Source: an uncultured bacterium
GTDB taxonomy: Bacteria > Actinomycetota > Coriobacteriia > Coriobacteriales > Coriobacteriaceae
Assembly: GCA_905215835.1 (NCBI GenBank)
Contig: CAJMRR010000050.1
Location: 1 to 12,704, forward strand
DNA length: 12,704 bases
Direction of reading: 5' to 3'
Part shown: piece after piece, positions 7,383-12,704 of the stretch
How positions within the stretch are numbered: the first letter of the stretch is position 1
How the letters are laid out: the number at the start of each line of letters is the position of its first letter
The notes under the pieces: model-generated
The model's input: only the letters and a program-made list of their open reading frames with translations
The model's database searches: none
What the model was told of the DNA's origin: nothing
Translations under genes and position numbers: made by a program

Positions 7383-7805
7383 CTAACTCACCGTCTCCTC
7401 GCCAAAGCGATACAGCTCCTCGTTGACCTTTTGGAGACTGCACCCGCGATCGATGCAAAAGATGATAATCGCATCGCGGCGGTCCTTGCAGTTAAGGACG
7501 CTTACCCCGGCAGCCGTCAGCGCACGGTTGGTCTCTTTGAGCGTCAGCGCCATCGCAAAGGCAATCTGCAGCACCTTATTGCGACTCGGATGACGCGCAC
7601 CGGTAAAGATCTGATAGCCAAAGGTCTCATTGAGATCAGCCATACGGACCACGCGCGAGCGCTCCAAGCCCTTTTCCCGCAGTAGCTGCTTCAGGTAGTC
7701 CGAAAGCGACGGGGCGGCAAAGTCGTGCTCTCTGATATAGCCATCGATGTTCGGCGCATCGAGAAGCTCATTGAGCAACTCCTCGGTCAGCTTTTTATCG
7801 GACAT
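7383..7805 (-). CDS. Small helix-turn-helix-like protein
   Basis: A 140-residue soluble, mostly helical protein. Residues 33-105 (LSDYLKQLLREKGLERSRVV onward, through NETFGYQIFTGARHPSRNKV and IAFAMALTLKETNRAL) have the layout of an XRE-like helix-turn-helix domain. The segment HPSRNKVLQIAFAMALTLKE is typical of the third and fourth helices of that fold. The last 35 residues are not recognised. The ATG at 7805 is preceded by a strong GGGAGGTG (7813-7820) at 7-base spacing. It begins 39 bases after the lipoprotein gene and ends 98 bases before the chosen kinase start, so the three are probably co-transcribed. It may be a regulator or a substrate or adaptor of the kinase. DNA binding is inferred from sequence character only. 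Confidence 0.75.
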   Translation of the reverse strand: MSDKKLTEELLNELLDAPNIDGYIREHDFAAPSLSDYLKQLLREKGLERSRVVRMADLNETFGYQIFTGARHPSRNKVLQIAFAMALTLKETNRALTAAGVSVLNCKDRRDAIIIFCIDRGCSLQKVNEELYRFGEETVS

Positions 7806-7844
7806 ACGACTTCACCTCCCATACGGCGCAACGGTAGCGACATG

Positions 7845-8387
7845 CTAGGCCAACACCCAGCTTGCAGTGGTAGACTTATCAAACATGTTGGCAAAATACA
7901 GTGCCTTCTTGATATCGCCATCAAAGTAGATATTGCCCGCCACAGAGCCACCAGCGGCAAGGGTACCAGACTGCAGCTCATCGGAGCCCTCGCTGTAGTA
8001 ACCCTGATTCTGCTGAGCGCCGTTGGCGTCCTCGCCCTTCCAGTCGTAGATGTTGTAATCTGCGCCCTCATCACCATTGTTGACGTACGTGACGTGAATG
8101 CCCGTCATGGTCGAACCGTCATAATTTGTGAGGCCGGGCTGGACGGAATCGACAACGACGGAAAGACCGGCAGCCGTGGTCACCGTCGCACCAACCGCCA
8201 GGTCAGTCGTAGACTGCTCTTCCTTCTTCGCCTCTTCCTTCTTGTCGCCATCGCCAGCGTCCTCGGTGACGGTCGCCTTATCGCTACCACAACCGGTAAG
8301 AAGACCGGCAGTCCCCAAGGCGACGGTGGCGAATGCGCCCAGTGCAGCGCGACGGCTCAGCAGCACTTCGTTTTCAAGCTTTTTCAT
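7845..8387 (-). CDS. DUF4352-like lipoprotein with twin-arginine-type signal
   Basis: An exported lipoprotein of 180 residues. The N-terminus carries a twin-arginine-like motif SRRAALGAF (R12, R13), a hydrophobic core and the lipobox LLTGC, with C33 as the lipidated cysteine. A charged linker (about 36-58, with KKEEAKKEE) follows. The domain at about 60-180 (DLAVGATVTTAAGLSVVVDS, then VTYVNNGDEGADYNIYDW and AAGGSVAGNIYFDGD) has the alternating pattern of the DUF4352 immunoglobulin-like family found on Gram-positive lipoproteins. I prefer the ATG at 8387 because AGGAAGGA (8394-8401) is then 6 bases away; the ATG at 8390 is only 3 bases from it. That ribosome-binding site lies inside one arm of a 14-bp inverted repeat. 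The gene heads an operon with the HTH and kinase genes, suggesting an outer-surface partner of that kinase. Its ligand is unknown. Confidence 0.83.
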   Translation of the reverse strand: MKKLENEVLLSRRAALGAFATVALGTAGLLTGCGSDKATVTEDAGDGDKKEEAKKEEQSTTDLAVGATVTTAAGLSVVVDSVQPGLTNYDGSTMTGIHVTYVNNGDEGADYNIYDWKGEDANGAQQNQGYYSEGSDELQSGTLAAGGSVAGNIYFDGDIKKALYFANMFDKSTTASWVLA

Positions 8388-8392
8388 CATGC

Positions 8393-8446
8393 ATCCTTCC
8401 TACGATCCGGCTACCGTGCCGGCACACAGCACATCGTAGGAAGGAT
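8393..8446 (-). promoter_or_regulatory. Leader hairpin sequestering the lipoprotein ribosome-binding site
   Basis: ATCCTTCCTACGAT (8393-8406) and ATCGTAGGAAGGAT (8433-8446) are a perfect 14-bp inverted repeat separated by 26 bases. In the minus-strand transcript the downstream arm contains the whole Shine-Dalgarno AGGAAGGA, so pairing would hide it. The loop holds a second small hairpin (CCGGC 8407-8411 with GCCGG 8418-8422). This could be a translational switch, RNA thermometer, ligand-sensing leader or protein-binding site. As DNA it could also be a paired operator. Confidence 0.6.
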
Positions 8447-8460
8447 TAAACTTGAATTCA

Positions 8461-8475
8461 TTAGCTGAGAGCTAA
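8461..8475. promoter_or_regulatory. 15-bp palindrome upstream of the lipoprotein operon
   Basis: TTAGCT-GAG-AGCTAA is a perfect inverted repeat with a 3-base centre, 15 bases beyond the leader hairpin and 76 bases after the small membrane protein stop. A possible -10 box TTTAAT lies at 8450-8445 on the minus strand, but no convincing -35 box accompanies it. It may be an operator or a weak transcription-stop hairpin. The rest of the 8476-8551 gap shows nothing clear. Confidence 0.35.
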
Positions 8476-8551
8476 GGCTGCGGTAAACGGCCAATGCAGT
8501 TATCCAAACGCCGAGCAAACGCACTTTGCGCAACCGTCTGCTGGCAGTGCA

Positions 8552-8875
8552 TCAACCCACCGTGACGGATTCCCCGGTAAAGGTGCTCACAAGCAACAGG
8601 ATAAAGAAGGCCAAATAGCTGATGCTCAGCAGGTAGGCGATGACCAAAAAGGCAACCCATCCTACATTGGTCTTACCGTCGGCGCGGCGCTGCTCACGAC
8701 TGCGATAAAGCCAAATCGTCACGCCGATAGCAGTGATAAACAGTACGAATGCCGCCGTAGCCAGCCCAGCAAGCACAAACATCACGCCAATGCCCACAGC
8801 GATGACCGGAAGCAGCAGCAAACCGCACCCGCATCCACCCGGACTATATACGGCAGATTGTCGGCGTCGTTCCAT
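8552..8875 (-). CDS. Small membrane protein, function unknown
   Basis: A 107-residue hydrophobic protein of no recognised family. After a short basic start (MERRRQSAVYSPGGCGCG) come hydrophobic segments at about 19-36 and 37-57, the charged loop YRSREQRRADGKTN, and a final membrane segment at about 73-98. GGCGCG precedes the first helix. The ATG at 8875 has GGAG 5 bases upstream; a GTG at 8881 is also in frame, and its last two bases share the stop codon of the preceding amidohydrolase gene. Either start makes translation coupled to that gene. The contiguous layout suggests one transcript. A role in transport or membrane anchoring for the amidohydrolase is only a guess. Confidence 0.7.
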   Translation of the reverse strand: MERRRQSAVYSPGGCGCGLLLLPVIAVGIGVMFVLAGLATAAFVLFITAIGVTIWLYRSREQRRADGKTNVGWVAFLVIAYLLSISYLAFFILLLVSTFTGESVTVG

Positions 8876-8877
8876 CG

Positions 8878-10065
8878 TCACTCCAAGCCAAGCAAGCGTT
8901 TGTAGACATCGAGGCCTTTGAGAAGGATTTCCTCGTCGAAGAGCATGCTATCGGTATGCAGAGCGCTTGTGGCACAGGCGGGGCAGCCATCCGAATCACT
9001 CGGGTTGTCTTGGTCCTCTGGCATACCCGTGCCCAGCAGGAAAAACACGCCCGGCAGATGGCGTTGATAGAACGCGAAATCCTCGGCAATTAACAGCGGT
9101 TCCTCCACAAGCTGCAGCCCGGGCAAGGCAGGCGCGACGCTGGCAAACAACTCGGGGTCGTTGTCGACCGGCGGATAGCCCTCGGCAAAGTCGAGATCAT
9201 ACGTGCAGCCCGTTGCGGCACAGGCATCGTCCAGCACGCGACGCACGCCTTCGCGCGCCCGGTCGAACATGTCGTCCGTAAACACACGCAGGCTTCCGGC
9301 CACATGGGCCTCCCCCGCCACCGCGTTACAAACCGTACCGGCCTGCAGCAGACCAAACTTACCGATACAGGGCTCGTCGGTGCCCAGCTCGTCCATCAGT
9401 TCACGCTCGGCAACCAAGAACTTGGCAGCCGCCAGCGCCGCATCGTGCGACTCCTCGACCGGAACGCCATAGGTCTTAGCGATATGGATGCTCGTCCCGT
9501 GAATATGAATGTGTGTCTCACTCGAACGCGCCAGCAGCGGACCGGAACAACTCGCCAACGTGCCGGCAGGCAGATCAGGCCACACATGGAAGCCGAAGAT
9601 GCGATCCGCCCCGTAGCGCTCGAACACGCCGCTCTCGCACACCGTCTTGGCACCACCAGTCGTTTCCTCGGCCGGCTGGAACACAAAGAGAACGTTGCGC
9701 CTAATGGCGCCCGGCTGCTCGCGAATCGTACGGTCGACATACGTCGCGGCGGCAAGTGCCATGGCCATGTGTCCGTCATGTCCGCAAGCGTGCATCTTGC
9801 CGGGATGGGTCGAGGTAAAGGCCGCTCCCGTCGCCTCCGCGATGGGTAGCGCATCCATATCGGCGCGAATTGCCGTGGCATGCGCGGCGCCCGTGCCAGC
9901 GTTGAAGAAAGCGCAGACGCAGCTGGGGCACGGATGGGTCACCTCGCAGGCAAGCGGTGCCAACACGCCCTCGATATAGGCGATAGTCTGCGGAAGATCG
10001 AAATCGAGCTCCGGAATGCGATGAAGATCGCGGCGATAGCGACGGAGTTCTTGGAGCTCGGTCAT
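8878..10065 (-). CDS. M20-family amidohydrolase (peptidase M20D)
   Basis: A zinc-dependent amidohydrolase of 395 residues in the M20D group, which includes N-acyl-amino-acid hydrolases, hippurate hydrolase and N-acetyl-diaminopimelate deacetylase. Visible motifs are HRIPELDFDLPQT (15-27), IRADMDALPIAEATG (67-80), the metal-binding MHACGHDGH (91-99, with C94, H96 and H99), QPAEE with the catalytic and metal-binding E133 and E134, GFHVWPDLPAGT with H160, and a terminal LHTDS with H370. The stretch before H370 is unusual, with CPAC (361-364) in an acidic loop. The ATG at 10065 has AAGGGA 6 bases upstream; longer starts to 10149 lack a site. It is divergent from the lysine riboswitch operon and coupled to the small membrane protein. 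Deacylation of a lysine-pathway intermediate is possible but unproven. Confidence 0.87.
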   Translation of the reverse strand: MTELQELRRYRRDLHRIPELDFDLPQTIAYIEGVLAPLACEVTHPCPSCVCAFFNAGTGAAHATAIRADMDALPIAEATGAAFTSTHPGKMHACGHDGHMAMALAAATYVDRTIREQPGAIRRNVLFVFQPAEETTGGAKTVCESGVFERYGADRIFGFHVWPDLPAGTLASCSGPLLARSSETHIHIHGTSIHIAKTYGVPVEESHDAALAAAKFLVAERELMDELGTDEPCIGKFGLLQAGTVCNAVAGEAHVAGSLRVFTDDMFDRAREGVRRVLDDACAATGCTYDLDFAEGYPPVDNDPELFASVAPALPGLQLVEEPLLIAEDFAFYQRHLPGVFFLLGTGMPEDQDNPSDSDGCPACATSALHTDSMLFDEEILLKGLDVYKRLLGLE

Positions 10066-10158
10066 AGAGAATCCCTTCGTGAGGCACATCTGTTGCAACT
10101 TATTGTGATACAGGATTGTGGCACACATGTTTCCAGCATATTGCTGCATTTTTTAAAC

Positions 10159-10187
10159 GTTATATACGAATACTCTTGTTTGGTAAA
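10159..10187 (-). promoter_or_regulatory. Candidate promoter for the M20 amidohydrolase operon
   Basis: On the minus strand TTTACC (10187-10182) and TATAAC (10164-10159) are separated by 17 bases. This would give a leader of roughly 85 bases before the ATG at 10065. A 13-bp palindrome, CAGCA-TAT-TGCTG (10134-10146), lies just downstream of the predicted transcription start. The promoter overlaps the opposing lysine-operon promoter region. Confidence 0.45.
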
Positions 10188-10204
10188 GTGCAACATGGTA
10201 GGGT
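10176..10204 (+). promoter_or_regulatory. Candidate promoter of the lysine operon
   Basis: TTGTTT (10176-10181) and TAGGGT (10199-10204) are 17 bases apart. Transcription would start near 10211, just before the lysine riboswitch. The -10 match is weak (3 of 6), but the position fits the RNA element well. Confidence 0.4.
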
Positions 10205-10210
10205 CTTTAC

Positions 10211-10433
10211 CACTTGATAGAGGCGCGGGCACGAAGAGCCGCGGGCGAGCCGGCAGGCTTTGACCCCGCGGGGAGGCGAAACCCGCCGAACTGGGCTTTT
10301 CGGGCACGAACAACCTGGTGGGCCTGCGGGAAATACCCACAGGACTGTCTGCAGCAATGCGGGAGCGCTATCCGGACATTGGGTCCACGCTATGCGGATT
10401 CGATGCGCAGATGGCGCCGTCTGGATAGCGAGG
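10211..10433 (+). ncRNA. Lysine riboswitch (L box) with expression platform
   Basis: The leader of the lysA-dapA frame contains conserved lysine-riboswitch elements in order: GATAGAGGCGCGG at 10216-10228, GCCGAA at 10285-10290, a hairpin pairing CCTGGTGGG (10314-10322) with CCCACAGG (10336-10343), GGACTGTC at 10342-10349, and the closing P1 strand, GATAG (10216-10220) with CTATC (10368-10372). The expression platform has no U-tract terminator. Instead CGCTATCCGGA (10366-10376) can pair with TCTGGATAGCG (10420-10430). A second CGCTAT (10388-10393, preceded by CCA) can pair with ATAGCGAGG (10425-10433), which contains the GAGG ribosome-binding site. This suggests control of translation start: bound lysine holds P1, freeing the second copy to hide the site. 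Aptamer identity is from pattern recall; the switching model is inference. Confidence 0.85.
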
Positions 10434-10443
10434 TTTACGGGAC

Positions 10444-12704
10444 ATGGCATTGACCCCCAACGAGGCATATGCGGCCAAGCAGCCGTTTGTGGACAAGGAA
10501 ACACTCGAGCATATCGTCGAGCAGTTCCCCACGCCGTTTCATCTATACGACGAGGCAGGCATCCGCCGCAACATGCAAGAAGTACGCGACGCCTTTGCAT
10601 GGAACCCGGGCTTCAAGGAATACTTTGCCGTCAAGGCCAATCCCAACCCGGCGCTCATCTCCATTCTCAACGAATACGGCTGCGGCTGCGATTGCTCGAG
10701 CTATACCGAGCTCATGATCGCCCGCTCGCTGGGTATCACGGGACACGACATCATGTTCTCGTCCAACGACACGCCGGCGGCCGACTTTGAGCTCGCCGAC
10801 AAGTTGGGTGCCATCGTCAACTTTGACGACATCAGCCACATAGAGTTCTTTGAGCGTGTTGCGGGGCCCATCCCCAAAACGGTCAGCTGCCGCTTTAATC
10901 CAGGCGGCCTGTTCCAGCTCTCCAACGGCATCATGGACAACCCGGGCGACTCCAAGTACGGCATGACCACCGAGCAGCTCTTCGAGGCCTTTCGTATGCT
11001 CAAGGCCAAGGGCGCCGAGAACTTTGGCATCCACGCATTCCTTGCCAGCAACACCGTCACCAACGACTACTACCCCAAACTCGCGCGCATCCTCTTTGAG
11101 CTTGCCGTGCGCTTGGAGCGCGAGACCGGCGCACATGTCGCCTTCATCAATCTGTCCGGCGGCGTCGGCATCCCCTATCTGCCCGAGCAGCAGGCCAACG
11201 ACATTCACGCCATCGGCGAGGGGGTGCACGCGGCATACGACGAGATCCTGGTTCCTGCCGACATGGGCGATGTGGCCATCTGCACCGAGATGGGCCGCTT
11301 TATGATGGGCCCCTACGGCTGCCTGGTCACCAAGGCCATCCACGAGAAGCAGATCTACAAGAACTATATCGGCGTGGACGCCAGTGCCGTCGACCTCATT
11401 CGTCCCGCCATGTATGGCGCTTACCACCACATCACGGTGATGGGTCAGCCGGACGGTCCTGATAAAACCGCAGCCCCCGTCACAAACACGTACGACATCA
11501 CGGGCAATCTGTGCGAGAACAATGACAAGTTCGCCATCGACCGCGAGCTGCCGCATATCGACATGGGTGATGTGCTCGTGATTCACGACACCGGCGCGCA
11601 TGGCTACTCCATGGGCTACAACTACAACGGCCGCCTGCGCTCCGCCGAGGTCCTGCTGCGCCCCGATGGCTCGGCCGACCTCATCCGACGCGCCGAGCGC
11701 CCGGGCGATTACTTTGCCACGCTCGACGTGCTGCCGTGCGGCCGCGAGCTGCTGGCCAAATCGCGCGCCGAAATCGCCCGCCGTTGCGCTCAGGACGAGC
11801 GCCTAGCAGTCGCCGCCCAATGGAACAAACGCGTCCAGATCGCGGAAGCGAAGGAGAAGAACATGGATATCCGCAATCTCGAGGGCTCAATCGTCGCCCT
11901 TGTCACGCCGTTTAAAAAGGACGGCAGTGTCGACTTTGACGCGCTTGAGCGCCTTATCGATTTCAACCTGCAAAATGGCACTGACGCCATCCTCACCCTG
12001 GGCACCACCGGAGAGAGTGCCACGATGACCGATGACGAGGACAACTCCGTCGTCGCCGCCGTGGTCAAGCATGTTGCAGGACGCGTCCCCGTCATCGCCG
12101 GCTCGGGCTCCAACTCCACGCAGACCATGCTCACCAAGTCGCTTACTTACCAGGGCTTGGGAGCCGACGGCCTGCTGCTCATTACCCCCTACTACAACAA
12201 GTCCAACGAAGAGGGTATCTATCGGCACTTTAAGACCGTCGCCGATGCCGTGGACATCCCCTGCATCCTGTACAACATCCCCGGCCGCTGCGGCTGCGGC
12301 ATCAGCGAACGCAACGTAGAGCGCTTGGCCGCGCACCCCAACATCATGGGTATTAAGGAAGCCTCTGGCAACGTCGCCTACGCTGCCAAGATCGCCCACC
12401 TTCTGTCCGACGACTTCCGCATGTACTCGGGCGAGGACGCGCTCACCGTGCCGCTCATGAGCCTGGGCGCCTCGGGCACCATCAGCGTGTGGGCCGATGT
12501 TCAGCCGCAGCTCGTGCACGACATGTGCCGCGCCTATCTGGACGGTGACGTGGCGCGTGCCCGCGATATCCAAATTGCCGGCCAGCCGCTCATCAATGCC
12601 CTCTTTAGTGAGGTCAACCCCATCCCCGTCAAAGAGGCGCTCGCCCAGATGGGTATGATCGAGGCAAACTACCGCATGCCGCTGTGCCCCATGGCAGACG
12701 ACAC
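10444..12704 (+). CDS. LysA-DapA fusion: diaminopimelate decarboxylase plus dihydrodipicolinate synthase, 3'-truncated
   Basis: I read one uninterrupted frame from the ATG at 10444 to the window end, 753 codons. Residues 1-428 are diaminopimelate decarboxylase (PLP-dependent, meso-DAP to L-lysine, the last pathway step). They show AVKANPNP with PLP lysine K64, HAFLASNT (197-204) as in clostridial-type LysA, SGGVGIPY (238-245), EMGRF (282-286), LCEN with C357, and GAHGYSMGYNYNGR. Residues 429-473 are a charged, probably helical linker. From residue 474 the protein is dihydrodipicolinate synthase, the first committed step. No stop codon separates the two; codons 11821-11862 read WNKRVQIAEAKEKN straight into MDIRNLEGS. 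GAGG at 10430-10433 is the first ribosome-binding site. A second site precedes the DapA methionine, so the DapA half may also be made alone. A recent stop-codon loss is the main alternative to a functional fusion. Confidence 0.85.
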   Translation, partial: MALTPNEAYAAKQPFVDKETLEHIVEQFPTPFHLYDEAGIRRNMQEVRDAFAWNPGFKEYFAVKANPNPALISILNEYGCGCDCSSYTELMIARSLGITGHDIMFSSNDTPAADFELADKLGAIVNFDDISHIEFFERVAGPIPKTVSCRFNPGGLFQLSNGIMDNPGDSKYGMTTEQLFEAFRMLKAKGAENFGIHAFLASNTVTNDYYPKLARILFELAVRLERETGAHVAFINLSGGVGIPYLPEQQANDIHAIGEGVHAAYDEILVPADMGDVAICTEMGRFMMGPYGCLVTKAIHEKQIYKNYIGVDASAVDLIRPAMYGAYHHITVMGQPDGPDKTAAPVTNTYDITGNLCENNDKFAIDRELPHIDMGDVLVIHDTGAHGYSMGYNYNGRLRSAEVLLRPDGSADLIRRAERPGDYFATLDVLPCGRELLAKSRAEIARRCAQDERLAVAAQWNKRVQIAEAKEKNMDIRNLEGSIVALVTPFKKDGSVDFDALERLIDFNLQNGTDAILTLGTTGESATMTDDEDNSVVAAVVKHVAGRVPVIAGSGSNSTQTMLTKSLTYQGLGADGLLLITPYYNKSNEEGIYRHFKTVADAVDIPCILYNIPGRCGCGISERNVERLAAHPNIMGIKEASGNVAYAAKIAHLLSDDFRMYSGEDALTVPLMSLGASGTISVWADVQPQLVHDMCRAYLDGDVARARDIQIAGQPLINALFSEVNPIPVKEALAQMGMIEANYRMPLCPMADD
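11851..11856 (+). promoter_or_regulatory. Internal ribosome-binding site for DapA
   Basis: AAGGAG lies exactly 6 bases before the in-frame ATG at 11863, inside the fused reading frame. It is a near-ideal Shine-Dalgarno, better than that of the lysA start. It suggests that DapA can start independently within the fusion, or that the two genes were once separate. Confidence 0.7.
11863..12704 (+). CDS. dapA: Dihydrodipicolinate synthase, internal start in the fusion frame, 3'-truncated
   Basis: 4-Hydroxy-tetrahydrodipicolinate synthase condenses pyruvate with aspartate semialdehyde in the cytoplasm, opening the diaminopimelate/lysine pathway. About 280 of roughly 295 residues are present; the last ones lie beyond the window. 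Motifs, numbered from this ATG, are ALVTPFKKDGSVD near the start, LGTTGES with T48 and T49 (47-52), ITPYYNK, ILYNIPGR with catalytic Y137 and R142, and GIKEASGN with Schiff-base lysine K165; the spacing matches E. coli Y133 and K161. IPGR is followed by CGCG, an unusual pair of cysteines. MDIRNLEGSIVALVTPF is a normal DapA N-terminus, so this start is plausible for a free enzyme. It is entered separately because AAGGAG sits 6 bases upstream, although it lies in the same frame as lysA. Confidence 0.85.
   Translation, partial: MDIRNLEGSIVALVTPFKKDGSVDFDALERLIDFNLQNGTDAILTLGTTGESATMTDDEDNSVVAAVVKHVAGRVPVIAGSGSNSTQTMLTKSLTYQGLGADGLLLITPYYNKSNEEGIYRHFKTVADAVDIPCILYNIPGRCGCGISERNVERLAAHPNIMGIKEASGNVAYAAKIAHLLSDDFRMYSGEDALTVPLMSLGASGTISVWADVQPQLVHDMCRAYLDGDVARARDIQIAGQPLINALFSEVNPIPVKEALAQMGMIEANYRMPLCPMADD

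Noticed and set aside
7725..8468. 247-codon plus-strand open frame
   Set aside because: It is antisense to the lipoprotein and HTH genes and runs through the leader hairpin; its composition is shadow-like.
10543..11601. 352-codon minus-strand open frame
   Set aside because: It is antisense to the LysA half, which has conserved catalytic motifs; no ribosome-binding site or domain is evident.
11887..12573. 228-codon minus-strand open frame
   Set aside because: It is antisense to DapA and has no recognisable features.
1..12704. tRNA, rRNA, CRISPR array, transposase or phage genes
   Set aside because: I saw no cloverleaf-like segments, regularly spaced repeats or recombinase/transposase motifs on either strand.

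Overview
The window is high-GC coding DNA with actinobacterial-looking proteins. The gene set (energy-coupling-factor transporter, D-aspartate cross-bridge genes, MOSC protein, Tat-type lipoprotein, membrane Ser/Thr kinase, clostridial-type LysA) fits a gut Coriobacteriia member, most likely Collinsella or a close relative. That assignment is inference from protein character and codon use; no rRNA or other marker is present.

Layout. (1) 1-1420, plus strand: the 3' part of an ECF transporter ATPase and a complete EcfT, overlapping and ending at a strong hairpin. (2) 1546-3633, minus strand: an ATP-grasp ligase resembling D-aspartate ligase, followed by an aspartate racemase; together they would make D-Asp and attach it to a peptidoglycan precursor. 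(3) 3867-4499, plus: a MOSC-domain protein. (4) 4734-5867, plus: a secreted coiled-coil protein with a lysozyme-like C-terminal domain, preceded by a dense cluster of inverted repeats. (5) 5905-8387, minus: an apparent operon of a DUF4352-like lipoprotein, a small helix-turn-helix-like protein and a membrane-anchored Ser/Thr kinase. A perfect 14-bp inverted repeat in its leader buries the first Shine-Dalgarno sequence. (6) 8552-10065, minus: an M20 amidohydrolase and a small membrane protein, translationally coupled. (7) 10159-12704, plus: a promoter, a lysine riboswitch, and one uninterrupted reading frame encoding diaminopimelate decarboxylase (LysA) joined in frame to dihydrodipicolinate synthase (DapA). 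The frame is still open at the window end.

How it fits together. Cell-wall and lysine metabolism dominate: lysine synthesis under a lysine riboswitch, a divergent M20 deacylase that could act on pathway intermediates, a D-Asp cross-bridge module, and a secreted wall hydrolase. The most unusual items are the LysA-DapA fusion with an internal ribosome-binding site at the DapA start, the two competing CGCTAT segments of the riboswitch expression platform, and the hairpin-sequestered ribosome-binding site ahead of the lipoprotein/HTH/kinase operon. No tRNA, rRNA, CRISPR array or transposase gene was seen.
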